Assembly: GCF_039631295.1 (NCBI RefSeq)
Contig: NZ_JBDIVE010000001.1
Location: forward strand, 620,001-684,000
Source of the DNA: Viridibacterium sediminicola
Lineage (GTDB): Bacteria; Pseudomonadota; Gammaproteobacteria; Burkholderiales; Rhodocyclaceae
Length of the DNA stretch: 64,000 nt
Direction of reading: 5' to 3'
Shown piece by piece: positions 8,004 through 16,688 of this stretch (position 1 is its first letter; each line of letters starts with the position of its first letter). A program made the position numbers and the translations under genes. The notes beneath the pieces were generated by a model. The model worked only from the letters and a program-made list of their open reading frames with translations. It was not told the origin of the DNA and searched no databases.

Positions 8004-8915
8004 TCAGAGGTAGAGCGTGCCTTCGCCGATCACCACGGCGGTACCGCCGACGCGCACAGCCGTGACTTCGCCGTTGTGCTTGTCGGCCTCGATGTGCAGC
8101 TGGCTGGGGCGGCCCATGTCGTAGCCCTGCCAGACTTCCCAGCGGAATTGCCCGTCCCGCGCCGGCTCACGCACCGCCATGTAGGCCGCAAGCGCCGCCG
8201 CAGCGGCGCCGGTGGCCGGATCTTCGACAAAACCGAAGCTCGGCGAGAAGACGCGCATGTGCAGACGAGCGCTGTCGGAAGGGTCGCGCACGAAAATACA
8301 GATCGAACGCGCCCAGCTCCTGGCCGCCCACATCTGGTAGCTGGCGGTATCGAGCTGGATATTGGCCAGCGAAGACATGCGCGCGAGTGGCACGAAGTGG
8401 AAGGGCACGCCACAGCTCACCGCATCCGGGCCGTAGTGGCCGTCGAGCACGTCTTCAGGCAAAAGGCCGACGATGCCGGCCAGGGTTTCGGACGAGAGCG
8501 GCGGCCCGAACTCCGGCAGTTTGGCCGTCGAGAACTGGCAGAACACCGGCTGGCCATCACGCATTTCGATGCGGACCGGCACCTTGCCGACACCTTCCTG
8601 GAAGACGAAGTCGTTGCTGCCCTCGTTGAGCGGAATCAGGCGTTGCGCCGCCAGCACATGAGCCGTGCCGATGGTCGGGTGGCCGGCAAAAGGCAGCTCG
8701 GTGGCCGGCGCAAAAATGCGCACCGTGCACAAACCCTCGCTGCGCGGGCCGCAGACGAAAGCGGTTTCCGAAAGATTGAATTCGCGTGCGATGCGCTGCA
8801 TGTCCTCGTCGCTGAGGCGATCGCCATCAGGGATGACGGCCAGCGGATTGCCGCTGAAGGTCTCACGCGTGAACACATCGGCGATGTAGTACTTCAAACC
8901 GTGCTTGTCCGACAT
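8004..8915 (-). CDS. PhzF family epimerase/isomerase
   Basis: 303 residues with the diaminopimelate-epimerase-like fold in two halves. Motifs are DVFTRETFSGNPLAV at the N terminus, the catalytic Glu in LSETAFV, ATELPFAGHPTIGTAHVL, and DPATGAAAAALAAYM in the second half. PhzF proper isomerises a phenazine precursor, but most bacterial members sit away from phenazine genes, as here, and their substrates are unknown. I chose the ATG of MSDKHGLKYYIADVF. Upstream in-frame codons give an arginine-rich tail outside the family. It diverges from the DUF3683 oxidoreductase gene. Confidence 0.87.
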   Translation of the reverse strand: MSDKHGLKYYIADVFTRETFSGNPLAVIPDGDRLSDEDMQRIAREFNLSETAFVCGPRSEGLCTVRIFAPATELPFAGHPTIGTAHVLAAQRLIPLNEGSNDFVFQEGVGKVPVRIEMRDGQPVFCQFSTAKLPEFGPPLSSETLAGIVGLLPEDVLDGHYGPDAVSCGVPFHFVPLARMSSLANIQLDTASYQMWAARSWARSICIFVRDPSDSARLHMRVFSPSFGFVEDPATGAAAAALAAYMAVREPARDGQFRWEVWQGYDMGRPSQLHIEADKHNGEVTAVRVGGTAVVIGEGTLYL

Positions 8916-9149
8916 TCTGCGTACCGAAAGTCTTGTTCTGACATGATGCCCGCGATTGCCGCACAAAGCATCAGGCGGGCGCGCCGCGGCGCAGTGTACT
9001 GCGCTCGCGAATCCCTGTCTCCATCAGGGTCTTTAACCGATTGCAGAAGAATTCGCAAGCAATGAATGCAAAAGCTGCACTTGCCGCGCCAGCAGCTTAA
9101 AATAGGCTGCTCTGCTCCTTGAGCCACCTTTGCCCTCCGGCACTCCCGA

Positions 9150-12100
9150 ATGCAAGCCAGCCCAGAATTCCCGACCTCACTGCCCAACGCCAAGTCCCCT
9201 GCAGCGCGTTTGCGCGAGATTCCCTACAACTACACATCGTTCTCCGATCGCGAGATCGTGATCCGCCTGCTCGGGCCGGCGATGTGGGATGTACTCGAAT
9301 CCCTGCGCACCGAACGTGTCACCGGTCGCTCGGCACGCATGCTCTATGAAGTGCTCGGCGATATCTGGGTGGTACAGCGCAATCCCTACCTTGAAGACGA
9401 TCTGCTCGACAATCGCGGCCGCCGTGGCGCGCTGATCGGCGCTTTGCGCCATCGCCTCGAAGAAGTCGAGAAGCGCCGCAAGGAATCGGAAGCGACCGAT
9501 CCGGTGCGTGCCGGCAAGGTCGCCCAGCTGGTGCAGGCCGCCAACAAAGCCATCGACGCCTTTGCTGCGCACTTCGAGAAGACCGCCGAGCTGCGTCGCC
9601 GCGCGCAGAAGCTGCTGGCCAAGCACACCCGCAAGGACAACATCTGCTTTGACGGCTATGCGCGCGTATCCCACGTCACCGACGCCACCGACTGGCGCGT
9701 CGAGTACCCCTTCGTGGTGCTCTACCCCGACACTGAAGAAGAGATCGCCCAGCTGGTGCGCGACTGCATCGAGCTGGGCCTGACCATCATCCCGCGCGGC
9801 GGCGGCACCGGCTACACCGGCGGCGCCGTGCCGCTGTCGCCTTACTCGGCGGTGATCAATACCGAGAAGCTGATCGATATCGGCAAGATCGAATACAAGA
9901 CCCTGCCCGGCCTCAGCGAGCCCTATGCCACGGTGTTCACCGGTGCTGGTCTGGTCACGCGCCGCGTGATGGAAGCGGCCGAAGACGCCGGCCTGGTCTT
10001 CGCCTGTGACCCGACCTCGGCCGACGCCTCCTGCATCGGCGGCAACATCGCCATGAATGCCGGCGGCAAGAAGGCTGTGCTGTGGGGCACCGCGCTCGAC
10101 AACCTGGCCTCGTGGAAAATGGTCACGCCGGACGGCAACTGGATGGAGGTGATCCGCCAGGGCCACAACCTGGGCAAGATCCACGATCAGGAGCAGGTCG
10201 AATTCCTCATCAAGCGCTTCGACACCTCGGGCAAGAAGCTCTTGTCGGAAGAGACGCTGACCCTGCCCGGCGCGAAGTTCCGCAAGGTTGGCCTCGGCAA
10301 GGACGTGACCGACAAATTCCTCGGCGGCGTGCCCGGCATCCAGAAGGAAGGCTGTGACGGTCTGATCACCTCGGCGGTGTGGATCCTGCACAAGCTGCCG
10401 GCGCACACGCGCACCGTTTGCCTGGAGTTCTACGGCCAGGTGCGCGAGGCAGTGCCGGCGATTGTCGAGATCAAGGACTACATCGACAGCCTGCCCAAGA
10501 CCGGTGACAACCGCGTGCTGCTCGCCGGCCTCGAACACCTCGACGAGCGCTACGTGAAGGCCGTCGGCTACGCCACCAAGGCCAAGCGCCACGGCCGGCC
10601 GAAGATGGTGCTGATCGGCGACATCGTCGGTGATGACGAAAACGCCGTCGCCCTGGCCACCTCGGAAGTCGTGCGCATCTGCAATGCACGCGGCGCCGAA
10701 GGCTTCATCGCCGTCACCCCCGACACGCGCAAGAAGTTCTGGCTCGACCGTGGCCGCACGGCGGCGATTGCCAAGCACACCAACGCCTTCAAGGTGAATG
10801 AGGACGTGGTGATCCCGCTGCCGCGCATGGGCGACTATTGCGATGGCATCGAGCGCATCAATATCGAACTGTCGATCAAGAACAAGCTGAAGGTCGCCGA
10901 CGCCGTCGCCGCCTTCCTCGATGGCGAGCTGCCGCTGCGCACCGACGACGCCAGCATCGACAAGGAAGTGCTGATCGGCGACCGCCGCGCACGTGCGCTG
11001 GAAACGGTGTCCCAGGTGCGCCATCGCTGGACCTGGATCCTCTCCAATCTCGACCTGCCGCTGGCCGAGGCCGAAGCGCAGTTTGCCGAACTGGGCATCC
11101 ATGCCGGTGAATTCACCAACAAGGCCGATGCGCCGACGCTGTTCCACCGCGTGCAGGACTATTCCGTTCGCATTTCGTGGAAGAAGGAGCTCAAGCACGC
11201 GCTCGAAGAGATCTTCGAAGGCAATCTGTACCGCCCGCTGCTCGAAAAGCTCGATGCGATCCAGAAGGAAGTCTTGCGCGGCCGCGTCTTCGTGGCCCTG
11301 CACATGCACGCCGGTGACGGCAATGTGCACACCAATCTGCCGGTCAATTCCGACAACTACGAGATGCTGCAGGAAGCCAATGTGGCGGTCGCACGCATCA
11401 TGGAACTGGCCCGCTCGCTGGGCGGCGTGATCTCCGGCGAGCATGGCATCGGCATCACCAAGCTGGAATTCCTCACCGAAGAAGAAGTCGCACCGTTCCG
11501 CGCTTACAAGAACCAGGTCGATCCGGAAGGCCGCTTCAACAAGGGCAAGCTGATGCCCGGCGGCGATCTGACCCACGCCTACACGCCGAGCTTCGGCCTG
11601 ATGGGCCACGAGTCGCTGATCATGCAGCAGAGCGACATCGGCGCCATCTCGGACTCGGTCAAGGACTGCCTGCGCTGCGGCAAGTGCAAGCCGGTGTGCT
11701 CGACGCACGTACCGCGCGCCAACATGCTCTACTCGCCGCGCAACAAGATTCTCGCGACTTCTCTGCTGGTCGAAGCCTTCCTCTACGAAGAGCAGACGCG
11801 CCGTGGCGTGTCGATCAAGCACTGGGAAGAATTCGAGGACGTGGCCGATCACTGCACGATCTGCCACAAGTGCTACAACCCCTGCCCGGTAGACATCGAC
11901 TTCGGCGACGTGTCGATGAACATGCGCAACCTCCTGCGCAAGATGGGCAAGCAGAGCTTCAACCCGGCCAAGACCCTGGCCATGGCCTTCCTCAACACCA
12001 AGTCGCCCGAGCGCATCAAGGTGCTGCGCAAGGTGTCGATCGAGTGGGCGTACAAGGCACAACGCCTGGGCAACCGCGTGCTCGGCACCCTGGGCCGCGC

Positions 12101-13085
12101 GCAAACCAAGGCGCCGCCGGCTTCGCTGGGCAAACCGGCGATGAAGGCGCAGGTGATCCACTTCATCAACAAGAAGATGCCCGGCAAGCTGCCCAACAAG
12201 ACTGCCCGCGCCCTGCTCGACATCGAAGACGCCGAGATCGTGCCGGTGATCCGCGACCCGCAGAAGACCCGCGCCGATTCCGAAGCGGTCTTCTACTTCC
12301 CCGGCTGCGGCTCCGAGCGCCTGTTCTCGCAAGTGGGTCTGGCCACCCAGGCGATGCTCTACCACGTCGGCGTGCAGACCGTGCTGCCGCCGGGTTATCT
12401 GTGCTGCGGCTATCCGCAACGCGGCTCGGGTCAGAACGACAAGGCCGAGAAGATCACCACCGACAATCGCGTGCTGTTCCACCGCGTCGCCAACACGCTC
12501 AACTACCTCGACATCAAGACCGTCGTGGTGAGCTGCGGCACCTGCTACGACCAGCTGACGATGTACCAGTTCGAGAAGATCTTCCCCGGCTGCCGACTCA
12601 TCGACATCCACGAATTCCTGCTCGAAAAGGGCGTCAAGCTTGAAGGTGTGAGCGGTACGCGCTACATGTACCACGACCCCTGCCACACGCCGATGAAGCT
12701 GCAGGACCCGCTGAAGACCGTCAATGCGCTGATCACCACCGACGACGCAACCCGCGTCATCAAGTCCGACCGCTGCTGCGGCGAGGCCGGCACGCTGGCG
12801 GTCGCCCGTCCGGACATCTCGACCCAGGTGCGTTACCGCAAGGAAGAAGAGATCCTCAAGGGCGCCGACAAGCTGCGTGCCGACGGTTTTGAAGGCAAGG
12901 TCAAGATGCTCACCTCCTGCCCGGCCTGCCTGCAGGGTCTGCAGCGCTATGAAGACGACGTCGACGGCGGCATCGATGCCGACTACATCGTCATCGAAAT
13001 GGCCAAGCGCCTGCTCGGCGAGAACTGGATGCCGGAGTACGTGGAACGTGCCAACAACGGCGGGATCGAGCGGGTTCTGTTGTAA
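9150..13085 (+). CDS. DUF3683 FAD/FMN-binding oxidoreductase with Fe-S and CCG domains
   Basis: A 1311-residue multidomain redox enzyme. DUF3683 is at the N terminus (REIPYNYTSFSDREI, about 22-130). An FAD_binding_4 domain starts near 185 with the flavin loop IPRGGGTGYTGGAVPL. The FAD-oxidase C-terminal domain contains HMHAGDGNVHTNLPV and SGEHGIGITK (about 710-770). Two 4Fe-4S motifs follow (CLRCGKCKPVC near 840, CTICHKCYNPCPVD near 902). Last come two CCG/heterodisulfide-reductase domains (YFPGCGSER, LCCGYPQRGSG; YHDPCHTP, RCCGEAG). This resembles GlcD, GlcF and LutA-like modules fused in one chain, so a 2-hydroxyacid or D-lactate dehydrogenase feeding the quinone pool is likely. The exact substrate is unknown. 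The start could be a few codons later. Confidence 0.9.
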   Translation: MQASPEFPTSLPNAKSPAARLREIPYNYTSFSDREIVIRLLGPAMWDVLESLRTERVTGRSARMLYEVLGDIWVVQRNPYLEDDLLDNRGRRGALIGALRHRLEEVEKRRKESEATDPVRAGKVAQLVQAANKAIDAFAAHFEKTAELRRRAQKLLAKHTRKDNICFDGYARVSHVTDATDWRVEYPFVVLYPDTEEEIAQLVRDCIELGLTIIPRGGGTGYTGGAVPLSPYSAVINTEKLIDIGKIEYKTLPGLSEPYATVFTGAGLVTRRVMEAAEDAGLVFACDPTSADASCIGGNIAMNAGGKKAVLWGTALDNLASWKMVTPDGNWMEVIRQGHNLGKIHDQEQVEFLIKRFDTSGKKLLSEETLTLPGAKFRKVGLGKDVTDKFLGGVPGIQKEGCDGLITSAVWILHKLPAHTRTVCLEFYGQVREAVPAIVEIKDYIDSLPKTGDNRVLLAGLEHLDERYVKAVGYATKAKRHGRPKMVLIGDIVGDDENAVALATSEVVRICNARGAEGFIAVTPDTRKKFWLDRGRTAAIAKHTNAFKVNEDVVIPLPRMGDYCDGIERINIELSIKNKLKVADAVAAFLDGELPLRTDDASIDKEVLIGDRRARALETVSQVRHRWTWILSNLDLPLAEAEAQFAELGIHAGEFTNKADAPTLFHRVQDYSVRISWKKELKHALEEIFEGNLYRPLLEKLDAIQKEVLRGRVFVALHMHAGDGNVHTNLPVNSDNYEMLQEANVAVARIMELARSLGGVISGEHGIGITKLEFLTEEEVAPFRAYKNQVDPEGRFNKGKLMPGGDLTHAYTPSFGLMGHESLIMQQSDIGAISDSVKDCLRCGKCKPVCSTHVPRANMLYSPRNKILATSLLVEAFLYEEQTRRGVSIKHWEEFEDVADHCTICHKCYNPCPVDIDFGDVSMNMRNLLRKMGKQSFNPAKTLAMAFLNTKSPERIKVLRKVSIEWAYKAQRLGNRVLGTLGRAQTKAPPASLGKPAMKAQVIHFINKKMPGKLPNKTARALLDIEDAEIVPVIRDPQKTRADSEAVFYFPGCGSERLFSQVGLATQAMLYHVGVQTVLPPGYLCCGYPQRGSGQNDKAEKITTDNRVLFHRVANTLNYLDIKTVVVSCGTCYDQLTMYQFEKIFPGCRLIDIHEFLLEKGVKLEGVSGTRYMYHDPCHTPMKLQDPLKTVNALITTDDATRVIKSDRCCGEAGTLAVARPDISTQVRYRKEEEILKGADKLRADGFEGKVKMLTSCPACLQGLQRYEDDVDGGIDADYIVIEMAKRLLGENWMPEYVERANNGGIERVLL

Positions 13086-13094
13086 AAACCTGGA

Positions 13095-13260
13095 TCACCG
13101 CGAAGGCGCCAAGGAAGCGCAAAGGGCCGCAAAGAAATGCAATCAGGCGGCCTGGCTTCCGGCGTGTGTCAGCTGGCCAAGCGGTGAGACTGCTCCTGCT
13201 TGGAAGTTGATGTTGTTTTCCTTCGCGGCCCTTTGCGTCTCCTTGGCGCCTTCGCGGTGA
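13095..13260. repeat. Dispersed palindromic repeat, copy C (long inverted repeat)
   Basis: Two arms of about 43 bp (13095-13137 and 13216-13260) are almost perfect reverse complements. Each arm contains, in one orientation, TCACCGCGAAGGCGCCAAGG and then CGCAAAGGGCCGC. They are separated by about 78 bp of unrelated sequence. The right arm ends in CGCGGTGAAG just before pdxH, so GGTGAAG (13256-13262) sits 5 nt from its ATG as the probable ribosome-binding site. A single arm of the same type is found at 18627-18669. Confidence 0.8.
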
Positions 13261-13267
13261 AGTTTTC

Positions 13268-13879
13268 ATGTCTGTGAGCCCCATGTCCGAACAAACGACC
13301 ACCACCGAACTCATCACCCACTTCCAGCAATGGCTGGACGAGGCCATCAAGTCGGAGCCCGATGAGCCGACCGCGATGTCGCTGGCCACCGCCGACCCTA
13401 GCGGCATGCCTTCGCTGCGCATGGTGCTGCTCAAGCATGCCGACGAAGCCGGCTTCGTGTTCTACACCAACCTGGGCAGCCAGAAAGCACATGAGCTGCA
13501 GGCCAATCCGCAAGCGGCGCTGTGTTTCCACTGGAAGAGCCTGCAGCGCCAGGTGCGCGTGCAGGGCCGCGTCGAGCCGGTCACCGAGGCCGAGGCCGAC
13601 GCCTATTTCGCCAGCCGCGCCCGCGACTCACGCATCGGCGCCTGGGCCTCGAAACAATCGCAGCCAATGGACGGCCGCTTTGCGCTGGAGCGCCGCGTCG
13701 CCGAGTACGCGCTGAAGTTCGGCATCGGCGAAATTCCGCGCCCCGAATTCTGGTCCGGTTTTCGCGTGGTGCCGAGCGTGATCGAGTTCTGGAAAGCCGG
13801 CGCCTTCCGTCTGCACGAGCGCACACGTTACGAGCGCCAGGCCGATGGACACTGGCTCGGCTCGAATCTATTCCCCTGA
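13268..13879 (+). CDS. pdxH: Pyridoxamine/pyridoxine 5'-phosphate oxidase
   Basis: 203 residues. PdxH oxidises pyridoxine- or pyridoxamine-5'-phosphate to pyridoxal-5'-phosphate using FMN and oxygen. The sequence shows the FMN-binding split-barrel motifs SLATADPSGMPSLRMVLLK, FYTNLGSQKAHEL, the substrate/FMN region SLQRQVRVQG and the family signature around EFWKAGAFRLHERTRYER. The end LGSNLFP replaces the usual RLAP, a common type of variation. The start at 13268 is favoured by GGTGAAG 5 nt upstream, which belongs to a repeat. An ATG five codons later is an alternative. Confidence 0.95.
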   Translation: MSVSPMSEQTTTTELITHFQQWLDEAIKSEPDEPTAMSLATADPSGMPSLRMVLLKHADEAGFVFYTNLGSQKAHELQANPQAALCFHWKSLQRQVRVQGRVEPVTEAEADAYFASRARDSRIGAWASKQSQPMDGRFALERRVAEYALKFGIGEIPRPEFWSGFRVVPSVIEFWKAGAFRLHERTRYERQADGHWLGSNLFP

Positions 13880-13895
13880 TCTGAGGAAGGCTGTC

Positions 13896-14552
13896 ATGAA
13901 ATCTCCGCTGAACACCCTGTTGCAGAAAAATCGCGAATGGGCGGCCGGCGTGCGGGAGCGCGACCCGGAGTTCTTCGAACGCCTGCGTAACCAGCAATCG
14001 CCCGAATACCTGTGGATCGGCTGCGCCGACAGCCGCGTGCCGGCCAATGAAATCACCGGCCTGCTGCCCGGCGAAGTGTTCGTGCATCGCAATGTCGCCA
14101 ATGTCGTGGTGCATACCGATCTGAACTGCCTGTCGGCGGTGCAGTTCGCCGTCGATGTGCTCAAGGTCAAGCACATCCTGGTCGTCGGCCACTACGGCTG
14201 CGGCGGCGTCAAGGCCGCACTGACCAACCAGCGCTTTGGCCTGGTCGATAACTGGATCCGCCACGTGCAGGACGTACGCGACAAATTCCGCACCCTGCTC
14301 GACAACCATGCCGAGATCGACACCCGCGTGGACCGCCTGTGCGAGCTCAACGTGGTTGAACAGGTGCTCAATGTCTGCGAGACCACCGTGCTGCGCGACG
14401 CCTGGGCACGCCAGCAGGAGGTCACCGTGCACGGCTGGATCTACGGCGTGGGCGACGGCATCCTGCGCGATCTCAATGTCAGCGTGGCAAAGGAATCCGA
14501 AACGACCGAGAGTTACACCGAAGCAGTGCGCAGCCTGACGGCACGCATCTGA
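13896..14552 (+). CDS. can: Beta-class carbonic anhydrase
   Basis: 218 residues, similar in length to E. coli Can. It interconverts CO2 and bicarbonate. The zinc ligands and catalytic dyad are visible: Cys and Asp-Arg in IGCADSRVPA (about residues 42-46) and the His-Cys pair in VVGHYGCGGVKAAL (about residues 98-101). The ATG of MKSPLNTLLQ is preceded by GAGGAAGG, a strong ribosome-binding site. It starts 17 bp after pdxH and is probably cotranscribed. The C terminus VTVHGWIYGVGDG is typical of the plant-like beta group. Confidence 0.95.
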   Translation: MKSPLNTLLQKNREWAAGVRERDPEFFERLRNQQSPEYLWIGCADSRVPANEITGLLPGEVFVHRNVANVVVHTDLNCLSAVQFAVDVLKVKHILVVGHYGCGGVKAALTNQRFGLVDNWIRHVQDVRDKFRTLLDNHAEIDTRVDRLCELNVVEQVLNVCETTVLRDAWARQQEVTVHGWIYGVGDGILRDLNVSVAKESETTESYTEAVRSLTARI

Positions 14553-14602
14553 AGCACGCCGACGGTTATACTCTCGCGCAGCCAATTCCCGGATACGCGC
14601 GC

Positions 14603-15172
14603 ATGCGAGTTCACCCCCAGCCTCGCCCCCTTCAACGCGGCAATACCCTTGTCGGCGTTGCCGTCGGCCTGTTGATCGGCATCATCGTTGCTGTAGGCAT
14701 TGCGCTCTACATCAACTTCGGTACCAAGCCCTTCACCCAGCAAGCCGACAAGGCGCCCGCGCAAAGCGCACCGGCCGCCGCCAGCACGCCGCCCAGCGCG
14801 CCGATTGCCTTGCCGGGCAAGCCCGGCGACAAGCCGGTCGGCTCCAGCTTCGACTTCTACAAGATCCTGCCTGGCGGCGACGCCGCCTCGGTGCCGGTTT
14901 CTGCACCGGATGCGGAACCTGCGCAGCAAGATCGACTCTATCTGCAGGCTGGCGCCTTCCAGGACCCGGCTGAGGCCGACAACCTCAAGGCCCGCCTGGC
15001 CTTGATGGGCATGGAAGCCGGCGTGCAAAAGCTAGATACCGCTGACAAAGGCGTCTTGCAGCGGGTGCGCGTCGGCCCCTTTGCCAGTCAGGCGGATGCG
15101 GACAATGCCCGCGCCCGCCTCGCCCAGGAAGGTATCGAAACCACGGCTGTGCGCGTCAAGGCTCGCAAGTGA
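14603..15172 (+). CDS. SPOR domain membrane protein (FtsN-like)
   Basis: 189 residues. A short cytoplasmic tail is followed by one membrane helix (LVGVAVGLLIGIIVAVGIAL, about 15-34), a Pro/Ala-rich periplasmic linker (about 45-105) and a C-terminal SPOR domain (about 112-187, LYLQAGAFQDPAEADNLKAR onward). SPOR domains bind denuded septal peptidoglycan, so a role at the division site is likely. It is shorter than FtsN. The order SPOR gene, dsbA, SDR recurs in betaproteobacteria as I recall it, which supports the call. The dsbA gene begins 57 bp later. Confidence 0.88.
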   Translation: MRVHPQPRPLQRGNTLVGVAVGLLIGIIVAVGIALYINFGTKPFTQQADKAPAQSAPAAASTPPSAPIALPGKPGDKPVGSSFDFYKILPGGDAASVPVSAPDAEPAQQDRLYLQAGAFQDPAEADNLKARLALMGMEAGVQKLDTADKGVLQRVRVGPFASQADADNARARLAQEGIETTAVRVKARK

Positions 15173-15229
15173 GCACGCCAATGAGCACGCCCAAAGCGCG
15201 CAAATAACAAACCCAGGAGAATTGTTTCT

Positions 15230-15898
15230 ATGTCCCGCCGCAACTGCCTGAAACTTCTTGCCGCAGCGCCTCTTCTCAGTGCCAGCTGGTCTGCACTGGC
15301 CGCCGTCACGCTCGATCCGGCCAAGGATTACTCGGTGCTCTCGCCCGCCCAGGCTGGTGGCAGCAATGGCCAGATCGAAGTGCTGGAGTTCTTCTCCTAC
15401 GGCTGCCCGCACTGTGCCGCCTTCGACCCCAAGCTGAGCCAATGGCGTGCCGCGCAGGGCAAGGACGTAGTCTTCCAGCGCGTGCCGGTGAGCTTTGGCC
15501 GTCGTGAATGGGGCGCGCTCGGCCGCCTGTATCTGACCCTGCGCGCCTTGGGTCTGGCCGACAAACTCGACAGCAAGGTCTTCGACGCCGTGCACAAGAG
15601 CTATCTGAAGCTTGAAGACGAAGCCGTGCGCAACGACTGGCTCGGCAAGCAGGGCGTGGACGTCAAGAAGTTCAACGACACCTGGCGCTCCTTCGGCATC
15701 GAATCACAGGTCAAGCGCGCCGACCAGATGGCTGAAACCTACAAGGTCGATAGCGTGCCGATGCTGGTCATCGACGGCAAATTCATTCCGCGCGATGGCG
15801 GCGTGGCAGGCGAAGACGCTGGCCACAACCGCGTGCTGGTCAATGCCGGCGAACTGGTCGCGCGCGTGCGTGCCAGCAAGGCGATGGCCAAGAAGTAA
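15230..15898 (+). CDS. dsbA: Thiol:disulfide interchange protein DsbA/DsbL
   Basis: 222 residues. This periplasmic oxidase introduces disulfides into exported proteins. The active site is CPHC in SYGCPHCAAFDP (about residues 59-62), and the cis-Pro loop lies in DSVPMLVIDG. The N-terminal signal (residues 1-24) begins SRRNCLKLL, which resembles a twin-arginine motif with Cys at the usual Phe position. Sec export via SRP is also possible. A strong ribosome-binding site CCAGGAGAA lies just upstream. With dsbD at 5640 the window encodes both an oxidative and a reductive thiol arm. Confidence 0.94.
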   Translation: MSRRNCLKLLAAAPLLSASWSALAAVTLDPAKDYSVLSPAQAGGSNGQIEVLEFFSYGCPHCAAFDPKLSQWRAAQGKDVVFQRVPVSFGRREWGALGRLYLTLRALGLADKLDSKVFDAVHKSYLKLEDEAVRNDWLGKQGVDVKKFNDTWRSFGIESQVKRADQMAETYKVDSVPMLVIDGKFIPRDGGVAGEDAGHNRVLVNAGELVARVRASKAMAKK

Positions 15899-15903
15899 GC
15901 ATC

Positions 15904-16674
15904 TTGCGCATCTTTCTGACCGGCGCGTCGAGCGGCATCGGCGCGGCGCTGGCGCGCTATTACGCGGCGCAGGGCGCACAGCTGGGCCTGGTGGCCCGGC
16001 GCGCCGAACAGCTGGATGCGCTGATTGCCAGCCTGCCCGGCGGGCACCAAAGCCACCTCGCGCTGCCCGCCAACGTCGCCGATAGCGAGAGCATCGCGGC
16101 AGCGGCCAAAGCCTTCATCGAGCGCTTCGGCCTGCCCGACATCGTCATCGCCAATGCCGGCATCTCGGTCGGCACACTGACCGAAGAGATCCGCGACTAC
16201 AGCCCCTTTGAAGCCGTACTGCGCACCAATGTGCTGGGCGTGGTCGCGACCTTCCAGCCCTTTGCCGGCGCCATGCGTGCGCGTGGTCACGGCACCCTGG
16301 TCGGTATTTCCTCGGTCGCCGGCGTGCGCGGCCTGCCCGGTGCGGGGGCTTACAGCGCCTCCAAAGCGGCGGTCAGCCGCTATCTGGAGAGTCTGCGCGT
16401 CGAGCTGCGTGGCAGCGGCGTCAAGGTGGTCGATATCCGCCCCGGCTACATTGCCACGCCGATGACCGACATCAACACCTACCCGATGCCCTTCAAGCTA
16501 GGCTCGGATGAAGCCGCCCGCCGCTTTGCCCGCGCCATCGCGCACGGCCGCTCGCAGGCGACAATTCCCTGGCAGATGGCGATCGTCGCGCGTGTGCTCG
16601 ACGTGCTGCCCAATGCCCTCTACGACCGTCTGTTCGCCAAGGCACAACGCAAACCCCGCGGCCTGCCGCTGTAA
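15904..16674 (+). CDS. SDR family NAD(P)-dependent oxidoreductase
   Basis: 256 residues, a classical short-chain dehydrogenase. It has the cofactor motif TGASSGIGAALARYY at the very N terminus, NAG in IANAGISVG, the catalytic Ser in VGISSVAGVRG and YxxxK in GAYSASKAAVSRYL. Translation probably begins at TTG (15904), since no ATG or GTG allows the complete nucleotide-binding strand. The gene begins 5 bp after dsbA, so it is likely in the same transcript. The substrate is unknown. The C-terminal region resembles DltE/YbbO-like SDRs. Confidence 0.88.
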   Translation: MRIFLTGASSGIGAALARYYAAQGAQLGLVARRAEQLDALIASLPGGHQSHLALPANVADSESIAAAAKAFIERFGLPDIVIANAGISVGTLTEEIRDYSPFEAVLRTNVLGVVATFQPFAGAMRARGHGTLVGISSVAGVRGLPGAGAYSASKAAVSRYLESLRVELRGSGVKVVDIRPGYIATPMTDINTYPMPFKLGSDEAARRFARAIAHGRSQATIPWQMAIVARVLDVLPNALYDRLFAKAQRKPRGLPL

Positions 16675-16688
16675 GCTGTTTCTCACTC

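Noticed and set aside
8004..8915. Phenazine biosynthesis locus suggested by phzF
   Set aside because: No other phenazine genes are present. Stand-alone PhzF-fold proteins are common and usually unrelated to phenazines.
9177..12686. A 1169-codon open frame antisense to the DUF3683 oxidoreductase
   Set aside because: It is His/Ala/Gly-rich, matches no family and mirrors the GC-biased codons of the real gene. Similar long antisense frames lie opposite dsbD, the TRAP permease, CheA and the solute-binding protein for the same reason.
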